Source of the DNA: an uncultured Methanobrevibacter sp.
GTDB lineage: Archaea; Methanobacteriota; Methanobacteria; Methanobacteriales; Methanobacteriaceae
Assembly: GCA_902796575.1 (NCBI GenBank)
Contig: CADBPS010000052.1
Span: forward strand, 1-38,092
DNA length: 38,092 bases
Reading direction: 5' to 3'
Position 1 is the first letter of the stretch. Each line of letters starts with the position of its first letter. Under the pieces are notes generated by a model. The model searched no databases and was not told the origin of the DNA. It saw nothing but the letters and a program-made list of their open reading frames with translations. The translations under genes and the position numbers were made by a program. Positions 1-8,930 of this stretch are shown in pieces.

Positions 1-179
1 GCACATCTCAGGATACACAGGAAGCATTCGCAGCAACAAAAGAATATTTCATAAACAGCCTGCAATGGACCAAAGAAGATTTAGAAACAGCAAATGAAAA
101 AATAAGAAAACAAGAAAAAGAAAAGGAAGAACTGAAAAAAGAAATTGATAGGTTAAAAGATAAATTAAATGGAAAATAG
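1..179 (+). CDS. C-terminal end of a coiled-coil protein (partial)
   Basis: An open frame enters from the left edge (codons in phase with base 3) and ends at TAG 177-179, giving the last 58 or so residues of a protein. The visible part is highly charged and rich in Glu and Lys, with heptad-like leucine and isoleucine spacing (KEDLETANEKI, then EELKKEIDRLKDKL), so it should form a coiled coil. No catalytic part is visible. Neighbouring glycan enzymes in this window also carry coiled-coil extensions, so this may be the tail of another glycosyltransferase or methyltransferase. That assignment is inference only. Confidence 0.6.
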   Translation, partial: TSQDTQEAFAATKEYFINSLQWTKEDLETANEKIRKQEKEKEELKKEIDRLKDKLNGK

Positions 180-192
180 AATACTATTTTCC
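171..192 (+). terminator. Hairpin overlapping the stop codon
   Basis: A perfect 9-bp inverted repeat (GGAAAATAG, loop AATA, CTATTTTCC) starts inside the last codons of the preceding gene and covers its stop. A T-rich stretch follows. Its position suggests transcript end formation or protection of the 3' end, but archaeal termination depends mainly on oligo-T, so the role is tentative. Confidence 0.4.
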
Positions 193-945
193 ATACACCA
201 TTTTATTTAAAATTTACATCCAAACAGTAAAGTTAAAAAATAACTCAAATAAAACCAAATTATCAAAAATCCATTAAAAAATGATTATAACAACACCCTA
301 TCAGCAAATCCACTTAATAATAATTATCATCTAAAAAATCGATACCATTAGAAGTAAGCAAAAATTTTAATCGACACCACAAAAAATATGATTTGAGATT
401 AAATTAATGAAAGATTTTCCAAAAAAGAAAACAATTTTATCAGTAAATCTCCCCAATAAGCAAAATGCATATATATGAATAATATAAATTTATATGAATT
501 TCATGATATGATTAATTAAAATAAACATGATAACTATTATTATAATATAAATAAGAAGTATATTAAGTTTAATAATACGTAAATGCAAAATCCTAATATG
601 TTAATTGTGCACCAAAAATCAAATATTTTAGTAAAATTACAACACAAAAAACAAAATAAAGAGGGTATAAAACATCCCCCGATTTTTATATGCAACTTTA
701 TTTGCTAAACAAATCTTTGGCTAAAACAAACACATTATGAACTGCAATACAAACAATACAGATGACAGATTACACAGATGAGTTAATATCAACTAGACCA
801 TACTGTTGCTGTGATGATGAGAAAAAAGAATTAATATTCTCATAAAAACCGCATTAATCAATCAGTTATCATACAATATCCCCAATATTAAACAATGATA
901 TCTGATATTATGCAGTAATATGATTAATATACATTATCAGTAAAA
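193..945. other. Long AT-rich intergenic region without a recognisable gene
   Basis: About 750 bases with no convincing open frame. It contains many stop codons in all frames, several TATA-like stretches (for example around 470-495 and 535-560), and a 7-bp inverted repeat ATGAGAA/TTCTCAT at 817-843. A short GAGGG/CCCCC pair lies near 661-680. The left gene reads right and the exporter reads left, so this is a convergent spacer. It could be the remains of a lost gene. I see nothing coding in it. Confidence 0.5.
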
Positions 946-2757
946 CTAGATTTCTAGATTTTCAAGCTGTTCTTCTGAAGCTTTTTTAGCAGCTTCAACA
1001 TAGGCATCACAAACATCCCTAGTTAGACCATCCATTACTATTTTTCCATGATCCAACCAAATCACACGATTACACATTGAACGTATGGTACCTACAGAAT
1101 GAGAAACCAATAGAACTGTTGTTCCAGTGTTCATCATTGATTTCAATTTATCTCCACTCTTTTTCTGGAATCTTACATCACCAACAGAAAGGATTTCATC
1201 TAAAATCAGTATTTCAGGTTCAACTAGAGTAGCTACAGCAAAACCTAATTTGGCAATCATACCTGAAGAATAATTTTTGATTGGAAGTTCCATAAATTCA
1301 TCCAGTTCAGAAAATTCAACGATTTCATCATATTTGCTTTCAAGGAATTCTTTTGAGTAGCCTAAAATAGCTCCATTTAAGAACACATTTTCTCTTCCAC
1401 TATAATTGTGATCAAAACCGGCACCCAATTCCAGCAATGGTGCTACTTTACCGTTAATATGGATTGATCCGGTATTAGGCCTTAAAACACCAGATAAAAT
1501 TTTTAAAAGAGTACTTTTTCCGGCACCGTTAAAACCAATGATTCCAACACGTTCACCTTTATTTACTGTAAATGACACATTACTTAAAGCTTGGAACTTA
1601 GTTTTAGGTTTTAATTCACGTTTAAGCCATTTAATAACATATTCTTTTAGATTATCGACTTTTTCCTGTGCTTTGTTAAATTCACGACTGACATTGCTGA
1701 CTTCAATTACAACTTCTTTATTTAAAGTCTGATAATCCTTATCTTTATCAAGTTGACTTTTCCATTTTAAAAGGGATTCCTCATAGATATTAGGTTTATG
1801 TTCATATCCTTCAGGATGGACATTTACATAAAAATGAGCTCCAGGTCCTGAAAATTTATTGTAAGCGGATAGTTCCTTTAAACCTTCACCCGTACATTTT
1901 AATTCCAGCCTTAAACGGCTCATTCCTCTACCTTTAACACCAGTATGCCATGTAAGCGTATCCAAATCAAGAATATCTTCATCATATATAATTTCACGGT
2001 CTTCAACCATTTTGTCAAAATCGAATCTATCCTCTTCATAATCAATATCGGTAACATCAATTTTTCCTTTTTTATCGGATGCAAAGAAATGATTAACAAC
2101 TTCCAAGCCTTCGGGGATATTTATTATAACATCCTGTTTTTCCTTGTTAATACCATTAAAATTGTTGAAAAGAATTGTATATATGAAAGTTTCTCCGACA
2201 CTTTTTTGTAACGGTTTTTTCTTAACCGGAAATCCTTCACCATTAAGACTTCCAATAACGAATCTTTGTTCCTCATAATTGATTGATAATCTGATAAAAT
2301 CGAAGAATAATTCACCTGAAAACTCACTTTGATTTTTATCAAAAATAACTTCAACACCAAAATCCGGATTATTAATTTCATCAGGAGAAATTCTGCTCCC
2401 ATCGAATAGAACTGACCTTTCAATAGGTGAAATAGATGGGGAGTAAAGAGGCTTAGACTCACAATCCTTTCTGATATTAACTAACCTGACTTTAGGAGGA
2501 TTTAATTCTATAGTATTTTGAAAAGAATCTTTATGATAATCTAATCTAACATCAATTGCATGGATTTTACAGTCCCCCGGGATATTGAAATCAAAGTCAC
2601 TTACAACGAAAGAATTAGGCTTTTGACCAGAAGATAATTGGCAAACAGCAAGAGATTCCCAATTATCAATTATAACATTATCTAAATCTTTCCATTCTCC
2701 GGAATCTTTTGAAGAAACCTGATTAGTTACCTTTGGGTATCTCGTTTGTGTCGACAT
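946..2757 (-). CDS. Polysaccharide ABC exporter ATPase (Wzt/TagH type) with N-terminal beta-rich extension
   Basis: ATP-binding subunit of an ABC-2 exporter that would move a surface polysaccharide or lipid-linked glycan across the membrane. The ABC domain occupies about residues 345-585: Walker A GFNGAGKST near 408, signature YSSGM near 494, Walker B ILILDE near 513, and switch His in LLVSHS near 549. The pre-Walker segment with the NVSREF start and a lysine-rich insertion is typical of Wzt/TagH proteins. Unusually, about 340 residues precede the ABC domain. Residues 30-165 look like a jelly-roll sheet domain and about 185-320 like a DUF11/CARDB-type beta sandwich. Bacterial Wzt proteins place their glycan-binding domain at the C terminus, so here the order is reversed. 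The ribosome site AGGTGA overlaps the stop codon of the permease gene just upstream, so translation is probably coupled. Confidence 0.9.
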   Translation of the reverse strand: MSTQTRYPKVTNQVSSKDSGEWKDLDNVIIDNWESLAVCQLSSGQKPNSFVVSDFDFNIPGDCKIHAIDVRLDYHKDSFQNTIELNPPKVRLVNIRKDCESKPLYSPSISPIERSVLFDGSRISPDEINNPDFGVEVIFDKNQSEFSGELFFDFIRLSINYEEQRFVIGSLNGEGFPVKKKPLQKSVGETFIYTILFNNFNGINKEKQDVIINIPEGLEVVNHFFASDKKGKIDVTDIDYEEDRFDFDKMVEDREIIYDEDILDLDTLTWHTGVKGRGMSRLRLELKCTGEGLKELSAYNKFSGPGAHFYVNVHPEGYEHKPNIYEESLLKWKSQLDKDKDYQTLNKEVVIEVSNVSREFNKAQEKVDNLKEYVIKWLKRELKPKTKFQALSNVSFTVNKGERVGIIGFNGAGKSTLLKILSGVLRPNTGSIHINGKVAPLLELGAGFDHNYSGRENVFLNGAILGYSKEFLESKYDEIVEFSELDEFMELPIKNYSSGMIAKLGFAVATLVEPEILILDEILSVGDVRFQKKSGDKLKSMMNTGTTVLLVSHSVGTIRSMCNRVIWLDHGKIVMDGLTRDVCDAYVEAAKKASEEQLENLEI

Positions 2758-2767
2758 TTAATTTCAC

Positions 2768-3553
2768 CTAGATATTAATTACAAATTCGTCCTGATATTT
2801 GTAGAATAAAAATATTCCAATTATAAGGGCAACAATTGATGATATTATTAAAAATATTAAGAATTTAGTTTGAGGAAATGATCCGTATAGAACAATATCC
2901 CTAAAGCATGAAACAGCAGAATATAGAGGATTTATTTTAAATAAAAATAGAAATTCCTCAGGAATGATTTCTATAGGATAAAACAAAGGAGTCATAAATG
3001 AAAGTAACATTATCAATACTCCGTAAAGATATTTGATATCCGTGAAGAAAGTAGTGGCTGTTGCAAGAATTAAACCTACACCCATCGTTAATATGAGCAG
3101 GAAAAATAATGGAATTGGCGAATATATCAAAGAAGGGAAAAACGGAGCTCCCGTGGCCAACATCACAGCAACCAATACGACCAGAGAAATCAAAAAGTTA
3201 ATAAATTCAGAACATACAATACCTACTGCAAACATATATTTCGGGACGTAAATCTTTTTAATGATTTCTGAATTCCCCTTAATCGAATCCATAGCACCGA
3301 GAGTAGCATTTGCAAATAAATCAAAAACCAATTTACCGCTTAACAGATAAACTGGAAAATTTTCAATAGTTCGACCAAAAAATGTAGAAAACACAATTGT
3401 CAATACAATCATAGATAATAGGGGATTTAAAAAACTCCAAAACAAACCTAAAGTTGAGTCCTTATACTTCCCACTAATGTCTCTCTTGATAAGTTCAGTT
3501 AATAAAAAACTGTAATTTCTAAAAGTACTAAAATGCGTATTAAAATCAAACAT
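2768..3553 (-). CDS. ABC-2 type polysaccharide export permease (Wzm/TagG type)
   Basis: Membrane subunit of the exporter, partner of the ATPase encoded 10 bases downstream. At 261 residues it matches the usual Wzm/TagG length. It has about six hydrophobic segments, starting near residue 40 after an N-terminal cytoplasmic stretch with LIKRDISGKYKDSTLGLFWSF, the conserved coupling-helix region of the ABC-2 family. The start ATG lacks a strong ribosome site (GGTTGAT lies close upstream). A TATA box lies about 70 bases before the start, with a 7-bp dyad between them. The substrate cannot be read from the protein. The neighbouring glycosyltransferases and pyruvyl transferase suggest a surface glycan. 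Confidence 0.92.
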   Translation of the reverse strand: MFDFNTHFSTFRNYSFLLTELIKRDISGKYKDSTLGLFWSFLNPLLSMIVLTIVFSTFFGRTIENFPVYLLSGKLVFDLFANATLGAMDSIKGNSEIIKKIYVPKYMFAVGIVCSEFINFLISLVVLVAVMLATGAPFFPSLIYSPIPLFFLLILTMGVGLILATATTFFTDIKYLYGVLIMLLSFMTPLFYPIEIIPEEFLFLFKINPLYSAVSCFRDIVLYGSFPQTKFLIFLIISSIVALIIGIFLFYKYQDEFVINI

Positions 3554-3558
3554 AATTA

Positions 3559-3573
3559 AATCAACCGTTGATT
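3559..3573. promoter_or_regulatory. Dyad in the leader of the exporter operon
   Basis: AATCAAC and GTTGATT are perfect 7-base inverted copies around one central base, placed 6-20 bases before the permease start codon. The probable TATA box for this operon is at 3621-3628, read leftward, so transcription should begin near 3598 and the dyad would lie in the transcribed leader. It could be an operator or could mask the ribosome site GGTTGAT, which is part of the right arm. The function is inference. Confidence 0.35.
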
Positions 3574-3620
3574 AATAACTACTAAATTAATAAAACCTAC
3601 ATATAATATTTCAAAAGAAT

Positions 3621-3628
3621 TATATAAA
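3621..3628 (-). promoter_or_regulatory. TATA box for the Wzm/Wzt operon
   Basis: On the minus strand the sequence reads TTTTTATATA, a close match to the archaeal TATA box. Transcription would start about 25 bases on, near 3598, giving a leader of about 45 bases. The rest of the 3554-3862 spacer shows no gene. Confidence 0.45.
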
Positions 3629-3855
3629 AATGTTACCTTTTAATGAGCTAGTTCAAAAGTATTGTTCGAATTTAAAATATCAAAATCAAAAGCCCAAAAG
3701 TAATACTTTTAACCTTATTTCATTATTTAGCAGATTTACATTAAATTTTTGATAATTCTTTAGCGAATACCAGATTATTAATTGGAACGCAAGAAAACAT
3801 CAAATGTAAAACATGGAAAACAATGAAAATTTAAACAGAAAAATGAATATTTAAC

Positions 3856-3862
3856 AAAAAAA
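3856..3862 (-). terminator. Oligo-T terminator after the pyruvyl transferase
   Basis: Seven consecutive T on the minus strand begin directly after the TGA stop of the upstream gene, followed by more T-rich sequence. Oligo-T of this kind is the normal transcription stop signal in archaea. Confidence 0.5.
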
Positions 3863-4984
3863 TCAACGATTTTTAAGGTTTCTTAAAGGCTTAGTCAGTT
3901 TCCAGCTGTTGGAATTTTCCATCTGACTAATCAATTTGTTTTGAGCCTCAATATGCTTTTCAAGTTCATTAATTTTGTCCTCCAGGCTGAAAACATATTT
4001 ATTTGTATTGTTCAGATAATTGTTCAATTTTGATAAAAACAGTGTAGAAAATTTATTGTAGTCAAATGTATTGAAAACAGGACTTTCATGACCGGTAAAA
4101 TCTTTAACCTTAGATATTAGATTTTTTCTATATTTTACATAATCCTTTCTGTTTTCAGGAGGATTATTAACATCAAATACATTATAGTTGGATTTGTACT
4201 CCTCCAATGTTAAAAAATCAAACCAATTGTTAAAGCCTGAAAATCTAATTCCACCATTGATAATATCATCAGTAATGACTAGAACTGGAGTTTCAAGTGC
4301 CAAACAGGGCAGAGCAACATGGAGCCTTTTAGTAATAACACAACTTGCCCTTTGATATAAATTCAACAAGCATTCACCATAAAAAAATTTCTCGGAGCTC
4401 GTATAAATTCTGTCTTCGAGGAAATGATACTTTTTAGTTAACTTTCTTTTATTTAAATCAGTGGGGAGAGTTTGTGAAACAACATAAATCTTTTTATCAG
4501 TTTTACTTTTCACATAGGAAACAACATCATCTGAAACATCGACCAATACAATATAATCTTCTTTTTGTACATTTTCATCCCCTTTCAGAGTTAATGTCAA
4601 ACATCCCGAAAAGTAAGAGTCAATATCATTTGACTGTAAAAATTCCTGTGTTAAAGGATCTCTTGCACCTACAGGACCATATTTTAATAAAAATTCCCTG
4701 CTTTCATCAGATAAAAATGCTTCGGCTGTTTTCGGATTATTTGTGTTTAAATGCATTGCAATTAATAGTGGATTAATATTCTCATCTCGAGGAGGCCATG
4801 ACTTTTTATCATGAAGATACCATGCATTCATTACCAGTTTAAATTCCTCTTCACCCTGAAATGATGATAGATTATTAAAATCAACATAATAATCAACTTT
4901 AGGCAGGAATCTGCGAGTCGCTATACTTTGAATTTCATTACCAACATTTTCTAAATAATTATAACATATTAATCCGTATTTCAC
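3863..4984 (-). CDS. Polysaccharide pyruvyl transferase family protein
   Basis: Member of the CsaB/WcaK-type pyruvyl transferase family, which adds a ketal-linked pyruvate to surface sugars. Family marks are the GT-B-like layout, the segment KYGPVGARDPLTQEFL in the first half, and the C-terminal KRLHVALPCLALETPVLVI motif with its conserved Arg-His. The last 45 residues form a coiled coil ending in NSNSWKLTKPLRNLKNR. I place the start at GTG 4984 (MKYGLICYNY), because AGGTG lies four bases before it. The GTG at 4993 would also be in frame but has no good ribosome site. The gene abuts the methyltransferase upstream (TAG at 4994), third in a GT4, methyltransferase, pyruvyl transferase operon. 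Confidence 0.82.
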   Translation of the reverse strand: MKYGLICYNYLENVGNEIQSIATRRFLPKVDYYVDFNNLSSFQGEEEFKLVMNAWYLHDKKSWPPRDENINPLLIAMHLNTNNPKTAEAFLSDESREFLLKYGPVGARDPLTQEFLQSNDIDSYFSGCLTLTLKGDENVQKEDYIVLVDVSDDVVSYVKSKTDKKIYVVSQTLPTDLNKRKLTKKYHFLEDRIYTSSEKFFYGECLLNLYQRASCVITKRLHVALPCLALETPVLVITDDIINGGIRFSGFNNWFDFLTLEEYKSNYNVFDVNNPPENRKDYVKYRKNLISKVKDFTGHESPVFNTFDYNKFSTLFLSKLNNYLNNTNKYVFSLEDKINELEKHIEAQNKLISQMENSNSWKLTKPLRNLKNR

Positions 4985-4993
4985 ACAAAACAC

Positions 4994-5713
4994 CTACTCT
5001 TTAAACCATACATAAGTAGCACAATGGGTGTCTTCCCCTGTTTTTCTTCCAAGATAGGTCATATGGGCTGGGACTGTATCAATCTGAAGTAATTCTAAAA
5101 AAGGAAATTCTCTTTGCATATATTCTTCATTAATTTCATCCTGAATATGCACTTCATACGGATTTCCCTGCCATTCATTATGATTCTCATACATATAAGG
5201 AACCTGAATAAATAATTTCGACGCCTTACCATTAATAAACCTGTTCAAAAGAGTTTTACTGTCTTTTAATGACATATGTTCCAGAACATCACCCATAATA
5301 ATTAAATCATAATGTTCAAATTCAAAATCTATTACATTTTCAATGAAAATATTATCATAAATAAAATTCAAACCCATCTCTTCGATGTTTTCACCCCAAA
5401 CATCAACACCGTCAATGTGTTCATAGTAAAAAGCTTTCAGTATTTTTCCATACACTCCGCCGCCAAATCCGACATCAAGTATTTTCTCATCACGTGCGAC
5501 ATTATTCAAAACCCAGTCAAGAAATATTGTTTTTCCAACATCACCAGAAGATCCTCTGATTTTATGTTTGAACATGTTTTTATCAGCCTGATGCTTTCTT
5601 AAAAAATCATTTTCTTCTTTTAGACTGTCATTTTCCTTAACAAGTAGTTCATAATTTTTTTTATAAAAATTAAACTGATTGCTTTGAGATAATAATTTAT
5701 TTTTAAAACCCAT
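4994..5713 (-). CDS. Class I SAM-dependent methyltransferase with N-terminal coiled coil
   Basis: Residues 75-200 hold a Rossmann methyltransferase domain: motif I as EKILDVGFGGGVYG, motif II around HIDGVDVWGENI, and the post-motif DLIIMGDVLEHM, which resembles small-molecule or sugar methyltransferases. Residues 10-45 are a charged coiled coil (NYELLVKENDSLKEENDFL). The ribosome site GTGAT sits six bases before ATG and overlaps the TAG of the GT4 gene, so translation is coupled. Its place between a glycosyltransferase and a pyruvyl transferase suggests it methylates a glycan or glycan precursor. The substrate is not shown by the sequence. Confidence 0.85.
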   Translation of the reverse strand: MGFKNKLLSQSNQFNFYKKNYELLVKENDSLKEENDFLRKHQADKNMFKHKIRGSSGDVGKTIFLDWVLNNVARDEKILDVGFGGGVYGKILKAFYYEHIDGVDVWGENIEEMGLNFIYDNIFIENVIDFEFEHYDLIIMGDVLEHMSLKDSKTLLNRFINGKASKLFIQVPYMYENHNEWQGNPYEVHIQDEINEEYMQREFPFLELLQIDTVPAHMTYLGRKTGEDTHCATYVWFKE

Positions 5714-5720
5714 AAAATCA

Positions 5721-6869
5721 CTATTTAATATTTTTCCAAGTATTAGTCACAGTATTCATTGTTTTATCAACACTGGACATTTCCTGAACATCCTTTTGAG
5801 CTTTTTGTCTGATTTTTAACAAATCTTCAGGAGGTAAAGACATTATTTCATTAATTTTGTCTTTAAAAACTTCTTTATTATTAGCTTCAACTATGAAGCC
5901 GTTAACACCATCATCAATAATTTCTGGAATAGATGAAACATTAGTCGTCAAAACAGGAGTTCCATAAGCCATTGATTCAAAAATTATTGTTGGAATACCG
6001 TCCATGTCCCCGTCGCTGGCTCTTTTACATGGTGAAACCAGCAAATCGGCTTCTCTTAAAACTTTCTTAACTTCGCCGGCACCTTTCAGCTCATCATTTA
6101 CAGAAATATTCGACAAATTCAATTCATTAATCCTGTTTCTTAACTCTTCTTTCAGCTCGCCAAAACCATATAATGCGAATATATAATTTTCATCCTCAAG
6201 CAATTTGGCAACATCAATCAAATCATCCAATCCCTTTTTTTCAGTGTAACGTGAAATGGAAACGATTTTTTTAGGATTATTATTGTTTATTAAAATATCT
6301 TCAATATCATAATTGCTGGCCTGTTTGGTGATTATAATTTTGTCTTCGCTAACACCTCGTTCAATCAAATAATTTTTATGAAAATTTCCCAGTGTGAAAA
6401 TCCCTTTACACATTTCAGAACTTGAAACTTCACCTACCCTATTCATCTCATCAATATTATATCTGAATATATCCGCAGCATGTGCAAAGATAGTATATGG
6501 AATATTCAGCTTCCCGCATATGGGATAATCAAACAGGGTACCAACGGGAAAAACAAAGTGAGTATGAACCAGCTGAATATCATTTTCAATTAAAATTCTT
6601 TCTAAATTATTCACCAAATCTTCATGACATGATGAACCTTCGTCAAAACGAATATTTTCAACTTCAAAATCCAAAATAGCTGGAACATCAGGAGTTGAAA
6701 AAGAAATGACTTTTATATTATAACCATGCTCCACTAACCATTTGATTTCATTAATAACAAAAGTTTGAGAAAGAGATGGGAAGTTAGCTAAAACATAAGC
6801 AATATTAATATTTTTTAAATCATTGTAGTTCGTGGATTTTTTAAATAAATTTTTGACAAATTCAAACAT
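5721..6869 (-). CDS. GT4-family glycosyltransferase
   Basis: Retaining glycosyltransferase of GT-B fold. The N-terminal half has INIAYVLANFPSLSQTFVINEI, typical of the WcaL/colanic-type GT4 group, and the HTHFVFPVG acceptor loop. The C-terminal half has SRYTEKKGLDDLI near residue 205 and the donor-binding stretch DGIPTIIFESMAYGTPVL near residue 290, with the E-x7-E pattern altered only slightly. It is the first gene of a leftward operon that continues into the methyltransferase and pyruvyl transferase with 7 bases and no intervening base respectively. The sugar and linkage cannot be inferred. Confidence 0.9.
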   Translation of the reverse strand: MFEFVKNLFKKSTNYNDLKNINIAYVLANFPSLSQTFVINEIKWLVEHGYNIKVISFSTPDVPAILDFEVENIRFDEGSSCHEDLVNNLERILIENDIQLVHTHFVFPVGTLFDYPICGKLNIPYTIFAHAADIFRYNIDEMNRVGEVSSSEMCKGIFTLGNFHKNYLIERGVSEDKIIITKQASNYDIEDILINNNNPKKIVSISRYTEKKGLDDLIDVAKLLEDENYIFALYGFGELKEELRNRINELNLSNISVNDELKGAGEVKKVLREADLLVSPCKRASDGDMDGIPTIIFESMAYGTPVLTTNVSSIPEIIDDGVNGFIVEANNKEVFKDKINEIMSLPPEDLLKIRQKAQKDVQEMSSVDKTMNTVTNTWKNIK

Positions 6870-7328
6870 AATATCCCATCGGCTAAAAAATCAATAATCA
6901 TCATCAGGATTAAGCTGATTAGTATTTTTACTGAAAAACATAAATGTAAAATTAAGATTCAAAAAATATCTTTTGCTGAAGATTATATGACAAATCCAAG
7001 CAGTTATAAAGTTTTATCATTTGAATCTTTCAAATAACACATTCCTATGAAGTACTATATTAAGCATAATATATAAATGGTATTATTTTACCTAAATCAT
7101 CGAATTCATTCAAAAAATGATAAAAAATCGCCAACACCAGATAATAAATATTTTAACAATAATAGCTGGAAAAATACATTTTTAAACTATGGGATAATAG
7201 TGCAGTAAGCAAATAGCTGATTTTCAAAATTTAAATAGAATGTTGAATAAATAGATATAGTAAAACGGACTTGTGTTCCAAAAATAGATTAACAGATAAA
7301 TTAGCTGAGAAAAGTTAGAAATGATAAA
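6870..7328. promoter_or_regulatory. Divergent promoter region between two glycosyltransferase genes
   Basis: This 459-base spacer separates genes reading outward. For the rightward gene, TATA-like elements are visible at 7069-7077 (AATATATAAAT) and 7230-7237 (TTTAAATA). The second would give a leader of about 65 bases. For the leftward operon, AT-rich TATA-like sequence lies near 6960-6975. No open frame, tRNA or clear repeat was seen. Confidence 0.4.
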
Positions 7329-8930
7329 ATGGACTCCAATTATAGAAATGAATGCTTATTGAGAAAATATGAATCATATGAACTGGAAGATAAGATAGAA
7401 TCTTTAAAGAGTAAAAATGAAGTTTTAAAATCTGAGAATCTGAAAATGAAAAAGACTTTAAAACATTTTAAATCAAGCAAAGCATTTAAGATTTGGAACA
7501 GATACAGTAAGGTTTCAAAAGATTGTGATAATACTGACGACATCAAATATATTGATGAGATTAAAGTTGCATTAATATCTGATCAGTTCACCCATGATTC
7601 ATTTAAATATGAATTTGAAATTGTCGAGATAAGTCCCGATAACTGGTTAAGTCAGTTTGAAAATAATGAACCTGATTTGTTTTTCTGCGAATCAACATGG
7701 CACGGATACTGTAATGGAGAAAATGGTGTCTGGTCAGGTAAAATCCAAAGAATAGCTGGTGAAGAGGAAAACAGACAAATTTTATTTGAGATTTTAGATT
7801 ACTGCAGAGCAAATAATATTCCAACGATATTCTGGAATAAAGAAGATCCGGTTTACTACAGTTCTGATGGTGAATTTTTCACAGATACTGCAAGCAGATT
7901 TGATTATTTATTCACATCTGCTGAAGAAGTTGTTGATAATTATAAAAAGGAATATAATCACAAAAATGTCCATACATTAATGTTTGCAGGTCAGCCTAAG
8001 TTGTTTAATCCCATGAACATATCTGATGATGAAATTTCAGAGGTTGTTTTTGCAGGTTCCTACTATAAACATCATGAGGAACGTGTTAAAAATATGGATT
8101 TGATTTTTGACAAGGTTCTCATGCAGGATGCTGGTCTTAAAATTTATGACAGAACTTATTATGACAATATTCCACATATAGGATATCCCGAAAAATATAA
8201 AAAGTATACAGTGCCCCCTATTGATTACAAGGACACATCCAATATTTATAAACGTTTGAAATGGGCTATAAATATTAATACAATTACCGAATCTGAGACT
8301 ATGTTTGCAAGAAGAGTTTTTGAGCTTGCCCTTTCCAATACAAATATTATCAGCAACTATTCGAAAGGCATGAAAAATATTTTTAAAGATGGTGTGTTCA
8401 TTTTGGAGGAAGATAATTTCCCAACATTAAATGAAGATTACGAAGATAAACGATTGAACAATTTATATACTGTTTTAGAAAATCACACTTACTATGAACG
8501 CTGGAAATATATTTTAGACACTATTGATTTCCCCTATAAGGAAAAAAGAAAGGATGTTAGCGTTATCTTTGAAGCAGATAAGGAAGACCTTGGAAAAATC
8601 AAAGCTAAATTTGATAAACTTGAATATAACGATAAAAAATTGGTATTGATTTCAAACAGCAAATTAAATGAGGATATTGAAATTTATCAGAATATAAATG
8701 AAGCCGTTGATAACTTAAAAAGTAAATATTACATTGTTGCAGACACTGCACTTGATGATGACTTTATTAAAAATGCAATTCTGCATTACAAATATCTGAA
8801 TAAAAATTACGGCATTAAAAAAGGTAAAAATAAGTTCAGACTGGACATAACAAATGATAATCTTAATGTCTTATTCAACAGGAAAATGAATAACGCGAAC
8901 AATTCCTGCTTTGATATTTATATTATTTAA
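7329..8930 (+). CDS. CgeB-like glycosyltransferase with N-terminal coiled coil
   Basis: The central part resembles the CgeB/DUF3880 glycosyltransferase group: IPTIFWNKEDPVYY near residue 170, then SRFDYLFTSAEEVVDNY, a PKLFNPM segment, VVFAGSYYKHH near 240, and a C-terminal Rossmann half with ESETMFARRVFELALSNTNII, matching the donor-site region of glycosyl transferases group 1. Residues 15-50 form a coiled coil followed by FKSSKAFKIWNRYSKV, which recalls the SNSWKLTKPLR tail of the nearby pyruvyl transferase. The last 140 residues are not recognised. The gene ends next to the convergent ketopantoate reductase gene with no spacer. It probably builds the same surface glycan as its neighbours. 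Confidence 0.75.
   Translation: MDSNYRNECLLRKYESYELEDKIESLKSKNEVLKSENLKMKKTLKHFKSSKAFKIWNRYSKVSKDCDNTDDIKYIDEIKVALISDQFTHDSFKYEFEIVEISPDNWLSQFENNEPDLFFCESTWHGYCNGENGVWSGKIQRIAGEEENRQILFEILDYCRANNIPTIFWNKEDPVYYSSDGEFFTDTASRFDYLFTSAEEVVDNYKKEYNHKNVHTLMFAGQPKLFNPMNISDDEISEVVFAGSYYKHHEERVKNMDLIFDKVLMQDAGLKIYDRTYYDNIPHIGYPEKYKKYTVPPIDYKDTSNIYKRLKWAININTITESETMFARRVFELALSNTNIISNYSKGMKNIFKDGVFILEEDNFPTLNEDYEDKRLNNLYTVLENHTYYERWKYILDTIDFPYKEKRKDVSVIFEADKEDLGKIKAKFDKLEYNDKKLVLISNSKLNEDIEIYQNINEAVDNLKSKYYIVADTALDDDFIKNAILHYKYLNKNYGIKKGKNKFRLDITNDNLNVLFNRKMNNANNSCFDIYII

Noticed and set aside
661-690. GAGGG/CCCCC pair as a transcription terminator.
   Set aside because: The possible stem is only three to four pairs with a ten-base loop and lies far from any stop codon.
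802-910. C/D-box small RNA, from GTGATGA near 811 and CTGA near 902.
   Set aside because: The boxes are about 90 bases apart, too far for a normal archaeal guide RNA, and no internal D' and C' boxes were found.
2124-2462. A 112-codon leftward frame.
   Set aside because: It is inside the Wzt ATPase gene in another frame and has no family features.
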